DNA of 64,000 nucleotides. Source: Lachnospiraceae bacterium (GTDB lineage: Bacteria > Bacillota > Clostridia > Lachnospirales > Lachnospiraceae). Under the pieces are notes generated by a model. It did no database searches. It was given only the letters and a program-made list of their open reading frames with translations, and had not been told where the DNA came from. A program made the translations under genes and the position numbers. The stretch covers positions 1-64,000 of the forward strand of contig JAFRWW010000043.1 of the NCBI GenBank assembly GCA_017441585.1. Direction: 5' to 3'. This document shows, one piece after another, positions 25,133 through 33,705 of the stretch (position 1 is the stretch's first letter; every line of letters begins with the position of its first letter).

Positions 25133-26311
25133 TTACTCCTCTGTATCTTCTGCTGCAGGAGCCTCCTCTGTTGCCTTTTCCTCATCCTGAGACTCGATAA
25201 CGGCATCTATATCAACGGACTTAACTTCATCATCCTCTTCCTCAGCTGCAAGAGGGGGAAGCAGAGCCTTCATGGAAAGGCTGATCTTCTTTTCTGCTTC
25301 ATTGAAGTCTACTACCTTTGCGGTAACTTCCTGTCCTACCTTAAGTACGCTGTCGGGCTTGTCGATGTGCTCTCTGGATATCTGTGATACGTGGAGCAGT
25401 GCATCTATGCCTTCCTGAAGCTCAATGAATGCGCCGAAGTCTGTCATGCGGGCAACCTTACCGGTAACCTCATTGCCGATGGCGTATTTCTCGGCTGCGT
25501 CCTTCCAGGGGTTCTTATCCTCGAACTTACGGGAAAGAGCTATCTTATTTCCGGAGATTTCCTTGATCAGTACCTGAAGTGTATCTCCTACCTTAAATGC
25601 CTTCTTGGGATTCTCGATCCTGCCCCAGCTCATCTCAGAGATATGAAGCAGTCCGTCTACTCCGCCCAGATCTACGAAGGCGCCGAACTCGGTGAGGTTC
25701 TTAACCGTACCCTCAACCACATCGCCGACCTTGATCTTCTCGAACAGAGCCTTACGCAGCTCTTCCTTTCTCTCCATGAGAAGGACCTTGCGGTCACCGA
25801 TAATGCGGCGACGGCGGGGATTGAACTCGGTGATAACGAACTCGATCTCCTGTCCTGCGTACTTGTTAAGGTCTCTCTCGTATGAATCCGAAACCAGTGA
25901 AGCGGGGATGAATACTCTCGCCTCATCGATAACCACTGAAAGTCCGCCTTCGAGTACCTTAACCACCTTGGCGGTAAGTACTTCGCGATTATTGAATGCA
26001 TCCTCAAGACGCTTATTACCCTTGTCTGCAGCAAGTCTCTTGTATGTCAATGTAACCTGTCCCTCGGTATCATTTACCTTAAGGACCTTGGCTTCCATCT
26101 CATCACCTACCGAAACTGCCTCGGTAAGATCCAGATTGCTGTCATTAGTGTACTCCGACTTCTTGATGACACCGTCTGAGCCATACCCATGAAGTGAAAG
26201 AATGATCTCATCGGGCTTGACCGAGATGACTTCACCTGTCACCACATCTCCATTGTGTATGCTTTTGGGATTTTGTTCTTCCAGTAATTGTTCAAAAGAC
26301 TGTTCTGACAT
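25133..26311 (-). CDS. rpsA: S1 RNA-binding domain protein, ribosomal protein S1 homologue
   Basis: The 392-residue protein has four S1 domains (about 18-90, 105-175, 190-260, 275-345); each shows the G-x-V-x-G-x-V strand and later FVDLGGVDGLLHISEMS or FIELQEGIDALLHVSQIS. The first two are more diverged, as in Firmicutes S1 proteins. The C-terminal tail (about 350-392) is highly acidic. The start overlaps ispH by 20 bp. The cmk-ispH-rpsA order is the usual clostridial arrangement, in which ispH and S1 are sometimes fused. It probably aids mRNA binding by the 30S subunit. Confidence 0.92.
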   Translation of the reverse strand: MSEQSFEQLLEEQNPKSIHNGDVVTGEVISVKPDEIILSLHGYGSDGVIKKSEYTNDSNLDLTEAVSVGDEMEAKVLKVNDTEGQVTLTYKRLAADKGNKRLEDAFNNREVLTAKVVKVLEGGLSVVIDEARVFIPASLVSDSYERDLNKYAGQEIEFVITEFNPRRRRIIGDRKVLLMERKEELRKALFEKIKVGDVVEGTVKNLTEFGAFVDLGGVDGLLHISEMSWGRIENPKKAFKVGDTLQVLIKEISGNKIALSRKFEDKNPWKDAAEKYAIGNEVTGKVARMTDFGAFIELQEGIDALLHVSQISREHIDKPDSVLKVGQEVTAKVVDFNEAEKKISLSMKALLPPLAAEEEDDEVKSVDIDAVIESQDEEKATEEAPAAEDTEE

Positions 26312-27152
26312 ATTTTTGAACCTCCTCTATTATTTTTTCCGGGGTGGAAGCCCCCGCAGTAATACCTACACATTGGATTGTTTCAGGCAATTCTAAAACC
26401 AAGTCATCAAGTGTCTGTATAAAATGAGTGTCCCCACACTCTTCACGACAGATCTCGTAGAGTTTACGGCTGTTCGATGAGCTTTTGGAGCCGATGACTA
26501 TCATCACGTCCGACTGTGAAGCTATCTCCCTGGCCTCCCTCTGACGTTCCTGCGTGGCGTTGCAAATCGTATTCACAACGTTGACATTATACCCTTTTTT
26601 CACGAAAATTTCAACAATATCTTTAAATTTATTTACATTAAACGTGGTTTGAGACACCACACACACTTCTTTTTCACCGAAATCCGCTTCAAAAGCCTCC
26701 GCTTCTTCTACAGAACCGATGATAAAGGCAGGAGCCGTGTCGGTGTCACACCAGCCTCTGATGCCCTCTACTTCGGGGTGTCCCTCATTACCGATTATGA
26801 TCACGGGATGGCCAAGGGAGCTTTGCTCATCCACTATCTTGTGGATCTTCAGCACAAAAGGACAGGTGGCGTCTTCCACCTTAAATCCCGCATCATCTAT
26901 CTCTTCATGGATCTTTCGGCTTATTCCGTGGGATCTGATTATCACCGTGCCCTTTGGAAGATTTTTGAGTTCTTCCGTATCATTGACCACAATCACTCCC
27001 TTTTCCTCCAGATCCCTTACCACCTCTTCATTATGTATTATGGGGCCGAAGGTATAGATGCGTCCGTCACCGTTTATGCCTTCATAGACTTTGTCTACCG
27101 CGCGCTTTACGCCAAAGCAAAAGCCCGCGGTCTTTGCAAGTTTTACTTCCAT
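26292..27152 (-). CDS. ispH: 4-Hydroxy-3-methylbut-2-enyl diphosphate reductase
   Basis: IspH makes IPP and DMAPP in the last step of the MEP isoprenoid pathway, using a 4Fe-4S cluster. Three cluster Cys are visible: C12 in AGFCFGVKRAVD, DATCPFV and NTICNATQERQ. Also present are SHGISRKIHEE, GNEGHPEVEGI and GSKSSSNSRKLYE. The 286-residue length is normal. Its end overlaps the start of rpsA by 20 bp. The 158-bp gap to cmk holds a long mosaic repeat. Confidence 0.97.
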   Translation of the reverse strand: MEVKLAKTAGFCFGVKRAVDKVYEGINGDGRIYTFGPIIHNEEVVRDLEEKGVIVVNDTEELKNLPKGTVIIRSHGISRKIHEEIDDAGFKVEDATCPFVLKIHKIVDEQSSLGHPVIIIGNEGHPEVEGIRGWCDTDTAPAFIIGSVEEAEAFEADFGEKEVCVVSQTTFNVNKFKDIVEIFVKKGYNVNVVNTICNATQERQREAREIASQSDVMIVIGSKSSSNSRKLYEICREECGDTHFIQTLDDLVLELPETIQCVGITAGASTPEKIIEEVQKYVRTVF

Positions 27153-27203
27153 TTATCTAAAATTCTTTCTCCGTTATAATCCTTGCGAAGCCACATCTTT
27201 CAA

Positions 27204-27292
27204 AAGATTCTTCCTGTTGCTTCGCAACCCCTCGCCGGGGTGGCATCATACCATTACATGGTATGATCAACGTCGCTGCGCTCAGAATGACA
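27204..27292. repeat. Mosaic stem-loop element in the cmk-ispH gap, long form
   Basis: The termini AGATTCTTCC and CTCAGAATGACA pair through ATTCT/AGAAT. Inside are the GTTGC/GCAAC hairpin and, after CCGGGGTGGC, a perfect 10-bp hairpin ATCATACCAT (27245-27254) / ATGGTATGAT (27258-27267). The same position at 4639-4661 has a different but equally perfect stem. Confidence 0.85.
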
Positions 27293-27310
27293 ATAATTAA
27301 AATCAATTTC

Positions 27311-27961
27311 TTAATTACAAAGTTTCAGTATTTCATCCGCCACCTGTTCAATGGTCAATTCGGTGGAGTCGATGAGCACTGCATCCTCAGCCTGCATCAG
27401 CGGCGAATTCTCGCGATGCATATCTCTGTAATCCCTGTCCGCGATCTCTTCCTCCACCTTTTTTAAGTCACACGCTTCACCCTTTGCCATCATCTCGTCA
27501 TAGCGCCTTTTTGCACGGCACTCAACCGATGCCGTAAGATAAACCTTGACCTCGGCGTCCGGCAGCACCTTTGTGCCTATGTCCCTTCCGTCCATCACCA
27601 CGGGGGTAGTCTTTGCCAGTTCCTGCTGCATGGATACCAGTTTTTCCCTGACATCGGCATTCTTGGAGGATACGCTGGCCATATTTGACACCTCAGGTGT
27701 CCTTATATAAGCGTTCACATTTTCATCTTCAATAAAAACAGCCTGAACTCCGTCTTCGTGGCGAAGGGAGATTTTTGCCCCCTTGCAGGTTTCGGAAAAC
27801 TTATCCTCATCTGAGGGAGTAAGCCCCTGACGTATCAGATAAAGGGCCATAGCCCTGTACATGGCTCCGGTGTCCACATATATGCTGCCAAGTTTAGCGG
27901 CCACTATTTTGGCAATGGTCGATTTGCCTGCGCCGGCAGGTCCGTCTATCGCAACGTTCAT
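27311..27961 (-). CDS. cmk: Cytidylate kinase
   Basis: Cmk phosphorylates CMP and dCMP. The P-loop GPAGAGKST is at residues 8-16, followed by YVDTGAMYRAMALYL, VVMDGRDIGTKVLPDAEVKVYLTAS and AKRRYDEM, all typical. Length of 216 is normal. It starts 6 bp after the STAS gene stop codon and precedes ispH and rpsA, the usual clostridial set. Confidence 0.97.
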   Translation of the reverse strand: MNVAIDGPAGAGKSTIAKIVAAKLGSIYVDTGAMYRAMALYLIRQGLTPSDEDKFSETCKGAKISLRHEDGVQAVFIEDENVNAYIRTPEVSNMASVSSKNADVREKLVSMQQELAKTTPVVMDGRDIGTKVLPDAEVKVYLTASVECRAKRRYDEMMAKGEACDLKKVEEEIADRDYRDMHRENSPLMQAEDAVLIDSTELTIEQVADEILKLCN

Positions 27962-27967
27962 AAGAGA

Positions 27968-28267
27968 TCAATCCTCCTTCGAAATATTCAAAAATTTAAC
28001 AAAACCGGTAAGGCTGAAGATATCCATAACCTTTTTGGTAACATTGATTATGGTCAGTTTATCTCTCAGCTTTTTCTGGAATTTCAGAAATATCCTAAGG
28101 CCCGCAGAGGATACATAGTTAAGATTCTTCAGATCCACCGTCACAGCCAGACCTTCAGCTGCGGCATCCGTCATGGCCAGTTCAAACCGGCTGGCATTAG
28201 ACCCGTCGATCTCGCCGGTCAAAGCAAGAATAACTCTGTTATTTTCAATAGTTTTATCTATCTGCAT
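27968..28267 (-). CDS. STAS-domain anti-anti-sigma-like protein
   Basis: A 99-residue STAS domain of the SpoIIAA/RsbV type: LTGEIDGSNASRFE, VTVDLKNLNYVSSAGLRIF with the phosphorylatable Ser in SSAGLR, then a terminal helix. The ATG at 28267 was chosen because GAGGAG lies 8 bp upstream and the family begins near here. Such proteins are phosphorylated by a serine kinase and release sigma or other partners. No kinase or sigma gene is adjacent; it sits directly before cmk in a housekeeping operon, so the partner must be elsewhere. Confidence 0.87.
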   Translation of the reverse strand: MQIDKTIENNRVILALTGEIDGSNASRFELAMTDAAAEGLAVTVDLKNLNYVSSAGLRIFLKFQKKLRDKLTIINVTKKVMDIFSLTGFVKFLNISKED

Positions 28268-28321
28268 GTACCATGCTCCTCTCATCATATTTCCGGATGC
28301 TCATCCAAAACCAACCTCCTG

Positions 28322-29533
28322 CTACACTCCTCCGGCCAAATGTCCCGTACTGAATGCGATCTGCAGGTTATAGCCTCCGGTCAAGGCGTCTACATCAAGC
28401 ACTTCTCCGCAAAAATACAGACCTTTTATCCTGTTGGATTCCATGGTGGAAGGATCGATATCCTTAACACTTACACCCCCGCCGGTGATTATAGCTTCAT
28501 TATATCCTCTTACCCCTTCATAATGCAGGGGCATATGTTTAAGGCTGTGCAAAAGCCTCTCTCTCTCGGCCCTGCTTACCTGTCCTGCTTTCTTATCTCT
28601 GTCTGTCTGCGCCAGATCCAGGATCACGCTTATCATGGATTTGGGCAGTAATTCTTTCATCACATTATATAAGCTCTTTGAAGGAGCGTTATCAAACTCC
28701 CTCTGCAGCCTTTTATCCAGCACGTCCTCACTAAGCGCCGGCTTAAGATCAAGGTATAATTCAAAATTCCCTGCCTCGCCTTTCGCATAAGAAGAAGCGC
28801 TAAGAACCAGAGGACCGCTTATTCCGAAATGTGTAAATAAGAGTTCTCCCTGCTCACGGTAGAGTATCTTTTTCCCTTTTTGTAAAGTGAGGGACACATT
28901 TTTTAATGTAAGGCCCTGCAGTTCCTTTACAAATTCATCACTCAGATTAAAGGGTACCAGCGAAGGGTAGGTCTTCTTTATCTCATGGCCCGTGGCCTTT
29001 GCCCACTTATATCCATCTCCGGTAGATCCGGTGGAAGGATATGAAAGACCCCCCGTAGCCACTATCACCCTGTCAGCCCTGATAAGTCTGCCGTCACACC
29101 TGACGCCTGCAGCCTCACCGTCCCGGATTTCGATTCCGGTCACTGTAGTATTCAGATATATGCTGACACTCAGACTTTTAAGTTTTTTCTCCAGAGCCTT
29201 TATTATGTCCGATGAATGGTCCGACACGGGAAACACCCTGTTACCCCGTTCTGTCTTAAGAGGGACTTCTGCCTCTTCAAAAAAAGCCATAAGGCTCTGA
29301 TTGTCAAAGCCGTAGATGGCGCTGTATAAAAATTTAGGGTTGGAACATACACTGTCAAAAAAATCAGTCACATCACAGGCGTTGGTCACATTGCATCTGC
29401 CCTTGCCCGTAATGAAAAGTTTCTTGCCCAGCTTTTCATTTTTTTCTAAAAGGAGGGTCTCATCACCCTTGGACGCAGCCGATATGGCCGCCATCATGCC
29501 CGCGGGACCGCCCCCTATAACTATGGTCTTCAT
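28322..29533 (-). CDS. HI0933/YhiN-family FAD-dependent oxidoreductase
   Basis: The 403-residue flavoprotein has the Rossmann motif VIGGGPAGMMAAISAA at its N-terminus, KLGKKLFITGKGRCNVTN, FATGG-type VATGGLSYPSTGSTGDGY, and the C-terminal ITGGGVSVKDIDPSTMES with GLYFCGEVLDVDALTGGYNLQIAFSTG-type sequence. All are hallmarks of the HI0933/BaiN family. Substrates are mostly unknown; some members act on bile-acid intermediates, which cannot be inferred here. The gene starts 3 bp after the RpiR-type gene and belongs to the same operon. Confidence 0.92.
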   Translation of the reverse strand: MKTIVIGGGPAGMMAAISAASKGDETLLLEKNEKLGKKLFITGKGRCNVTNACDVTDFFDSVCSNPKFLYSAIYGFDNQSLMAFFEEAEVPLKTERGNRVFPVSDHSSDIIKALEKKLKSLSVSIYLNTTVTGIEIRDGEAAGVRCDGRLIRADRVIVATGGLSYPSTGSTGDGYKWAKATGHEIKKTYPSLVPFNLSDEFVKELQGLTLKNVSLTLQKGKKILYREQGELLFTHFGISGPLVLSASSYAKGEAGNFELYLDLKPALSEDVLDKRLQREFDNAPSKSLYNVMKELLPKSMISVILDLAQTDRDKKAGQVSRAERERLLHSLKHMPLHYEGVRGYNEAIITGGGVSVKDIDPSTMESNRIKGLYFCGEVLDVDALTGGYNLQIAFSTGHLAGGV

Positions 29534-29536
29534 ATG

Positions 29537-30421
29537 TCAAAACGGTTCATCATCAAAAGCATCCAGCATATCCGGTCCGTACACCTGATAATCCTGCCAG
29601 ATATCCTCCAGTTCCTTAAGAGAATCCATGAGCTTATCTCCCTTCTTTATGCTGATGGCCACCACCAGCGCATTTATAAGGGAAAAGGGCGCAGTCATGG
29701 ACTGAAGGATGGAATGTGTCTTACTGCTGGCCGGCAGGTTCACGGAGGAATACATCCTGACGGGGGAATCCGCGTCATCCGTGATAGTTATGATGCCTGC
29801 CTTTTTTGTGCTGGCATACTCAAGGGCTCTAAGAACCCTGACTGAATATCTGGGAAAACTGATCCCCACCACCACATCATTTTCATCAAGGCTGATCAGC
29901 TGCTCGAAAAGTTCTCCCACATGGCTGGTATTCACCGCTCTGGCGTCCATAAACATGAGATTCAGATAAAAAGCAAGATGTGCTGCAAGAGCCGCCTCCT
30001 GTCTGATGCCGATGATGTATATGCGCTTTGCATTGCACAGCATGTCCACTGCCGCATTGAATAATACAGGATCGGTTCCTGACACCGTATCCGCCACAAG
30101 GCTCATATCGGAGGACATGACAGAGGCAAAGAGCTGGGTCTTACCCCTGTTATTGCTGCCTGCCACCTGTTCTTTGAGACTCAGTTTGTCCCTGAGCATT
30201 TTTGAAAGAGCCTCCTGAAATTCAGGGAAGCCCTTATAACCCATGGCCACCGCAAATCTGACCACCGTAGATTCGGATACTCCTGTCTTTTCGGAAATCC
30301 CCGCCGCTGTCAGAAAAGCCGCCTCATCAGGATTCTCCCTGACATAATCAGCTATTTTTTTCTGTCCCTTACTGAAGGACGGATACTTTTTATTAAGTGA
30401 TATGAGAAGATTCCTGGCCAT
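29537..30421 (-). CDS. MurR/RpiR-family transcriptional regulator
   Basis: A 294-residue regulator with an N-terminal HTH_6 domain (KKIADYVRENPDEAAFLTAAGISEKTGVSESTVVRFA) and a C-terminal SIS sugar-phosphate-binding domain (about 125-260; IYIIGIRQEAALAAHLA, VVGISFPRYSVRVLRALEYA). Such regulators sense phosphosugars, but no sugar catabolic gene is adjacent. Its ATG shares one base with the stop codon of the TetR-type gene (TAATG), so the two are translationally coupled. Confidence 0.92.
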   Translation of the reverse strand: MARNLLISLNKKYPSFSKGQKKIADYVRENPDEAAFLTAAGISEKTGVSESTVVRFAVAMGYKGFPEFQEALSKMLRDKLSLKEQVAGSNNRGKTQLFASVMSSDMSLVADTVSGTDPVLFNAAVDMLCNAKRIYIIGIRQEAALAAHLAFYLNLMFMDARAVNTSHVGELFEQLISLDENDVVVGISFPRYSVRVLRALEYASTKKAGIITITDDADSPVRMYSSVNLPASSKTHSILQSMTAPFSLINALVVAISIKKGDKLMDSLKELEDIWQDYQVYGPDMLDAFDDEPF

Positions 30422-30981
30422 TATACGCTGTAGCTCCTGAGTGCCTCAAAAGCCTGGGCCAGACTGGCTCTGACTTCATCTTCATTCATGTCCAGGTCGC
30501 CGTTTAAGCTCATGGCAGCCAGTCCGTTCACAAAGGTCCAGAACAGAGAGAATATCTCTCCCGCCCTCTGGGGCGTCACGCCTTCCACGCGCTTAAGTTC
30601 CTTGAGGACATACATCTTGTCCGAACCGTTAATGAACTCATAGGTAGACACCTGTCTCTTATATCTGCTGACAAAGAGGATACGGAAAAGATTTTCATGC
30701 TCTCTGGCAAAATTGATATAAGCTATCCCTAAGTCCACAAAGGGCGTGGGTGAATCCTTGGGTGACTTCTCATAATAATCGGCAAAAAATTCTCCCGCCA
30801 TCTTGATCACGTCAGCCTGCAGATCTTCCATATTTTCGTAAGCCCTGAATATCGGCTGAGTAGAGCAGTTGGCGCAGGCGGCCACACGTCTTGCCGTAAC
30901 CGCTTCAAGACCTTCTTCATGTGCCAGGTCAAGAGCTGCCTTCTGGATCATCTCTTTTGTTATACTCTGTTTTCTAGCCAT
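30421..30981 (-). CDS. TetR-family transcriptional regulator
   Basis: A 186-residue regulator. The N-terminal HTH reads ITKEMIQKAALDLAHEEGLEAVTARRVAACANCSTQPIFRAY, with the usual TetR spacing but Cys-rich at the recognition helix (CANCSTQPIF). The C-terminal ligand domain includes a WHG-like helix (RILFVSRYKRQ, SLFWTFVNGLAAM). The ATG at 30981 has GGGGG upstream and was preferred over one six codons earlier. It heads a long same-strand run reaching cheR. An inverted repeat overlaps its promoter, which suggests self-repression. Confidence 0.9.
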   Translation of the reverse strand: MARKQSITKEMIQKAALDLAHEEGLEAVTARRVAACANCSTQPIFRAYENMEDLQADVIKMAGEFFADYYEKSPKDSPTPFVDLGIAYINFAREHENLFRILFVSRYKRQVSTYEFINGSDKMYVLKELKRVEGVTPQRAGEIFSLFWTFVNGLAAMSLNGDLDMNEDEVRASLAQAFEALRSYSV

Positions 30982-31017
30982 AATTCCCCCTAATTGCAAA
31001 ATTGATCTGTAACAAAT

Positions 31018-31046
31018 AAAATAACATACGTTTCGTTAAATGTCAA
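31018..31046 (-). promoter_or_regulatory. Promoter and putative operator of the TetR gene
   Basis: Minus strand perfect TTGACA (31041-31046), 17-bp spacer, TATTTT (31018-31023). The inverted repeat TAAC-N9-GTTA (31022-31038) fills the spacer and would block polymerase if bound by the TetR protein. Confidence 0.65.
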
Positions 31047-31055
31047 GGTATGGGA

Positions 31056-33569
31056 TCACTTCACAATGTCCGGTTTGATCTTCTTAATTCCCGTATAATT
31101 TCCTTTTCCCATGACGGTCACACTGCCGCTTTTTTCATTAAAGCCGTCCTTGACGATATCAAAATCCTTTCCCTGCTTTATGCCTTTTATCTTAAAGCTG
31201 GAAGCAGATGCCTTCACTCCCGAAAGCTTTGATTTTTCGGCGCTATAGCTCTTTGCGGTGACAGCCATTTCAGACAGATCGGCAGGATTGATCTCAAAAA
31301 TTATGGGATCGGCTTTCATGGCCCTGTTAAGGTTCTTAAGGTATTCGGATAATTCTTTTCCCGCCTCCTTGTCAGACTTTTTGAAGGCCTTGCCCTCATC
31401 ATTGAGAGCCATGACTACCACAGCCGCAGGCTTTTTTGTAACCCCGGAATATGCACGGTTATTTTTAACATAGGCATTTTTAGCATTCTTAAAGCTGACC
31501 TTTTTTACCCTTAAGAACCTGCTCCACTTCGGATCGCAAGTCACCGGTACTTTTACAGCCTTAAAGAAATCTTCCTTTACGGGATTTTTCCCGGTGTAGG
31601 TCAGGACCGCATTATAAGAGACTTTAGCCTTTTGAGTGCTTTTATCCACGCTGTATTCCCGGGTACTGATGGTGCCTGTGTCAGCTGATGCCACCTTCTT
31701 GGCGCCATCGTTTTCTGGATCCGTGGTATCAGAGGATGAACTGCTTGCCGAAGAGCTGATGCTTCCTGAGGAACTGTCTCTGTCGGAAGAGCTGCTGCCT
31801 TTGTCCGAGGAACTCTGTGAAGAACTCGATGATCCACTGGAAGAATCCCCCGGATGATTTGGGACCGAAGATGAATCCTTATTATTTTCGGAGCTCGATG
31901 ATGAACTACTGCTGTCTGATGAGCTGCTGTCTGATGAGCTGCTGTCTGATGAACTGCTGCCTGATGAACTGCTGCTGCCTGATGAACTGCTGCCCGATGA
32001 ACTTCCGGAACTGGATGAACTGCTGCTGCCCGAGGAGCTTCCTTCATTTTCCTTTGCTTCCTTTTTTCTGTATGTATTGACCAGCCAGATACCGGTATCC
32101 CTCAGATTTTCTTCAGTCCACTTGCTGGTCTTCGTACATCCTGATTTGAAATATGATGCATCTTCATTTTTATTTGATATAGACCAGCACGCGTGGCTTA
32201 TATTATATTTGTCACAAAATTCCATCCACAGATCAGCCTCCGCCGTCTGGACATTACCATTTCCTGATGAATCACAGATTCCGAACTCTGTAATAAATAC
32301 AGGGGTTCCTGCGTTTATGGCATTGGTCACACGCTCCCTGAATGAGCTGCCGTGGGATCCGGAATAAAAATGGAAGGTGTACATTATATTGTCATAATCC
32401 GTGATGGGTTTATTATGTACATCATCCACATCCTGAGACCAGGTATTCGTACCCACGATTATGATGGCGTCATCATCATTGGCTCTGATAATGGGTATGA
32501 TCTCATTTGCATAGGTATAAATATCATTACCGCTGCCGTCGTACCAGGGAGTATTGGTGGGCTCATTACAGATTTCGTAAAGCACATTGTCATAGTCCGC
32601 ATACATTTTGGAATACTTTGCAAAAAATGTTTTTGCCGCCTCTTTATCTTCATTAGGGTTGTACTGGTGCACATGCCAGTCTACTATAGCGTACATTCCC
32701 AGATTCTTTGCATAGTTCATTCCATTTACGATAAGACCATCCAACATGTCCTTTCCGCCGTTAAGATAGCCGTTATAGTCTCTGGGATAACATACCAGAC
32801 GGATAAGGTTTACGCCCCATTCATCCCTGAAGGTATGGAAGGCCTCCTCATTAATAAAGGGAGTGCAGATATCCCACTGCATGCCGTGGGTACTGGCACC
32901 GCGAAGCTGCAGGGCCTGTCCCTTCTCATCCACGATGACAGGGGCATTCCCATATTTTTCCACAGTGGCCAGGTGCAGTTTTCCATGCTTTCCCACGGGC
33001 GTATCCGCAGGATCAAGATCCTTAAGTTCTCCCGTAAGTTCATATTCAAGAGACTGGGAGGACGAGGAAGTACCGCTGCCCGAGCCTGAGCCTGATGAAT
33101 CACCATATTCATGAGTACTGCTCCAGCTTTTACTCTCGTTGACCGCATATACCTTTGCATCACCTATGGTTATGGGATTTGTCTTGGGGTTTATTCCCAT
33201 CTTTTCAAGGGTGACGCTGCTGCCGGATGCAATATTTACAGGAGCACATAACAGCACTCCCCCGGCCTGCGCATCATAGGTCAGGGACTGGTTTCCATAG
33301 GTCTCGCATTTGTTCATATCACCGCTGGTGGGGATCAAAAGGATGACACTTGAAACCGACTGAGCCGTATTATTCTTTACGGTGTAGACATACTCATGCC
33401 AGTATTCATTTGCTGTGCTTTTCTGTTGTGTAACGGTAAAATCACCATCATTCACCGTATCGGCAAAACTTATTACACTGAGCGTACTCAATGTCATTGA
33501 AATGGTGATGAGAACTGTAAGCATTCTTTTTATCAATGACTCGTTTTTCTTTTTAATACCTTTTTTCAT
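31056..33569 (-). CDS. Secreted GH5 endoglucanase with Ser-rich linker
   Basis: An 837-residue secreted protein. Signal peptide about 1-36 (SVISFA end); an unassigned beta-rich N-terminal domain, possibly carbohydrate-binding (about 40-150); a short Gly/Ser linker (156-172); a GH5 catalytic domain (about 185-505). Acid/base E336 (YEICNEP) and nucleophile E428 (VFITEFG) are present, with LRGASTHG, DWHVH and HFYSGSH, resembling GH5 subfamily 2 cellulases. A Ser/Asp-rich linker of about 115 residues (507-622) leads to an unassigned C-terminal domain (about 630-837) ending with SVTVMGKGNYTGIKKI, a module seen in many secreted Lachnospiraceae proteins. It probably cleaves cellulose or mixed-linked glucans outside the cell. 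AGAGGA precedes the ATG. Confidence 0.94.
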   Translation of the reverse strand: MKKGIKKKNESLIKRMLTVLITISMTLSTLSVISFADTVNDGDFTVTQQKSTANEYWHEYVYTVKNNTAQSVSSVILLIPTSGDMNKCETYGNQSLTYDAQAGGVLLCAPVNIASGSSVTLEKMGINPKTNPITIGDAKVYAVNESKSWSSTHEYGDSSGSGSGSGTSSSSQSLEYELTGELKDLDPADTPVGKHGKLHLATVEKYGNAPVIVDEKGQALQLRGASTHGMQWDICTPFINEEAFHTFRDEWGVNLIRLVCYPRDYNGYLNGGKDMLDGLIVNGMNYAKNLGMYAIVDWHVHQYNPNEDKEAAKTFFAKYSKMYADYDNVLYEICNEPTNTPWYDGSGNDIYTYANEIIPIIRANDDDAIIIVGTNTWSQDVDDVHNKPITDYDNIMYTFHFYSGSHGSSFRERVTNAINAGTPVFITEFGICDSSGNGNVQTAEADLWMEFCDKYNISHACWSISNKNEDASYFKSGCTKTSKWTEENLRDTGIWLVNTYRKKEAKENEGSSSGSSSSSSSGSSSGSSSSGSSSSSGSSSSDSSSSDSSSSDSSSSSSSSENNKDSSSVPNHPGDSSSGSSSSSQSSSDKGSSSSDRDSSSGSISSSASSSSSDTTDPENDGAKKVASADTGTISTREYSVDKSTQKAKVSYNAVLTYTGKNPVKEDFFKAVKVPVTCDPKWSRFLRVKKVSFKNAKNAYVKNNRAYSGVTKKPAAVVVMALNDEGKAFKKSDKEAGKELSEYLKNLNRAMKADPIIFEINPADLSEMAVTAKSYSAEKSKLSGVKASASSFKIKGIKQGKDFDIVKDGFNEKSGSVTVMGKGNYTGIKKIKPDIVK

Positions 33570-33638
33570 GATTTCCTCTTAAAATATCAGAGTTAAAAAT
33601 CTGAATAACTAAAACATCTGAAAAAATAAACGAAAAAG

Positions 33639-33669
33639 CGGCTCCTCCGATATTATATCAGAGAAGCCG
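33639..33669 (-). terminator. Terminator of the decarboxylase operon
   Basis: A 14-bp stem with two mismatches (CGGCT...AGCCG ends, ATA/TAT at the loop) followed on the minus strand by CTTTTTCG. It lies 37 bp after the oadA stop codon and upstream of the endoglucanase. Confidence 0.85.
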
Positions 33670-33705
33670 TAGATTTCATATAAACATGCTAATGATCAGC
33701 AAACA

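Noticed and set aside
32352-33089. 245-residue plus-strand frame opposite the endoglucanase
   Set aside because: Antisense shadow; the minus-strand frame has intact GH5 catalytic motifs.
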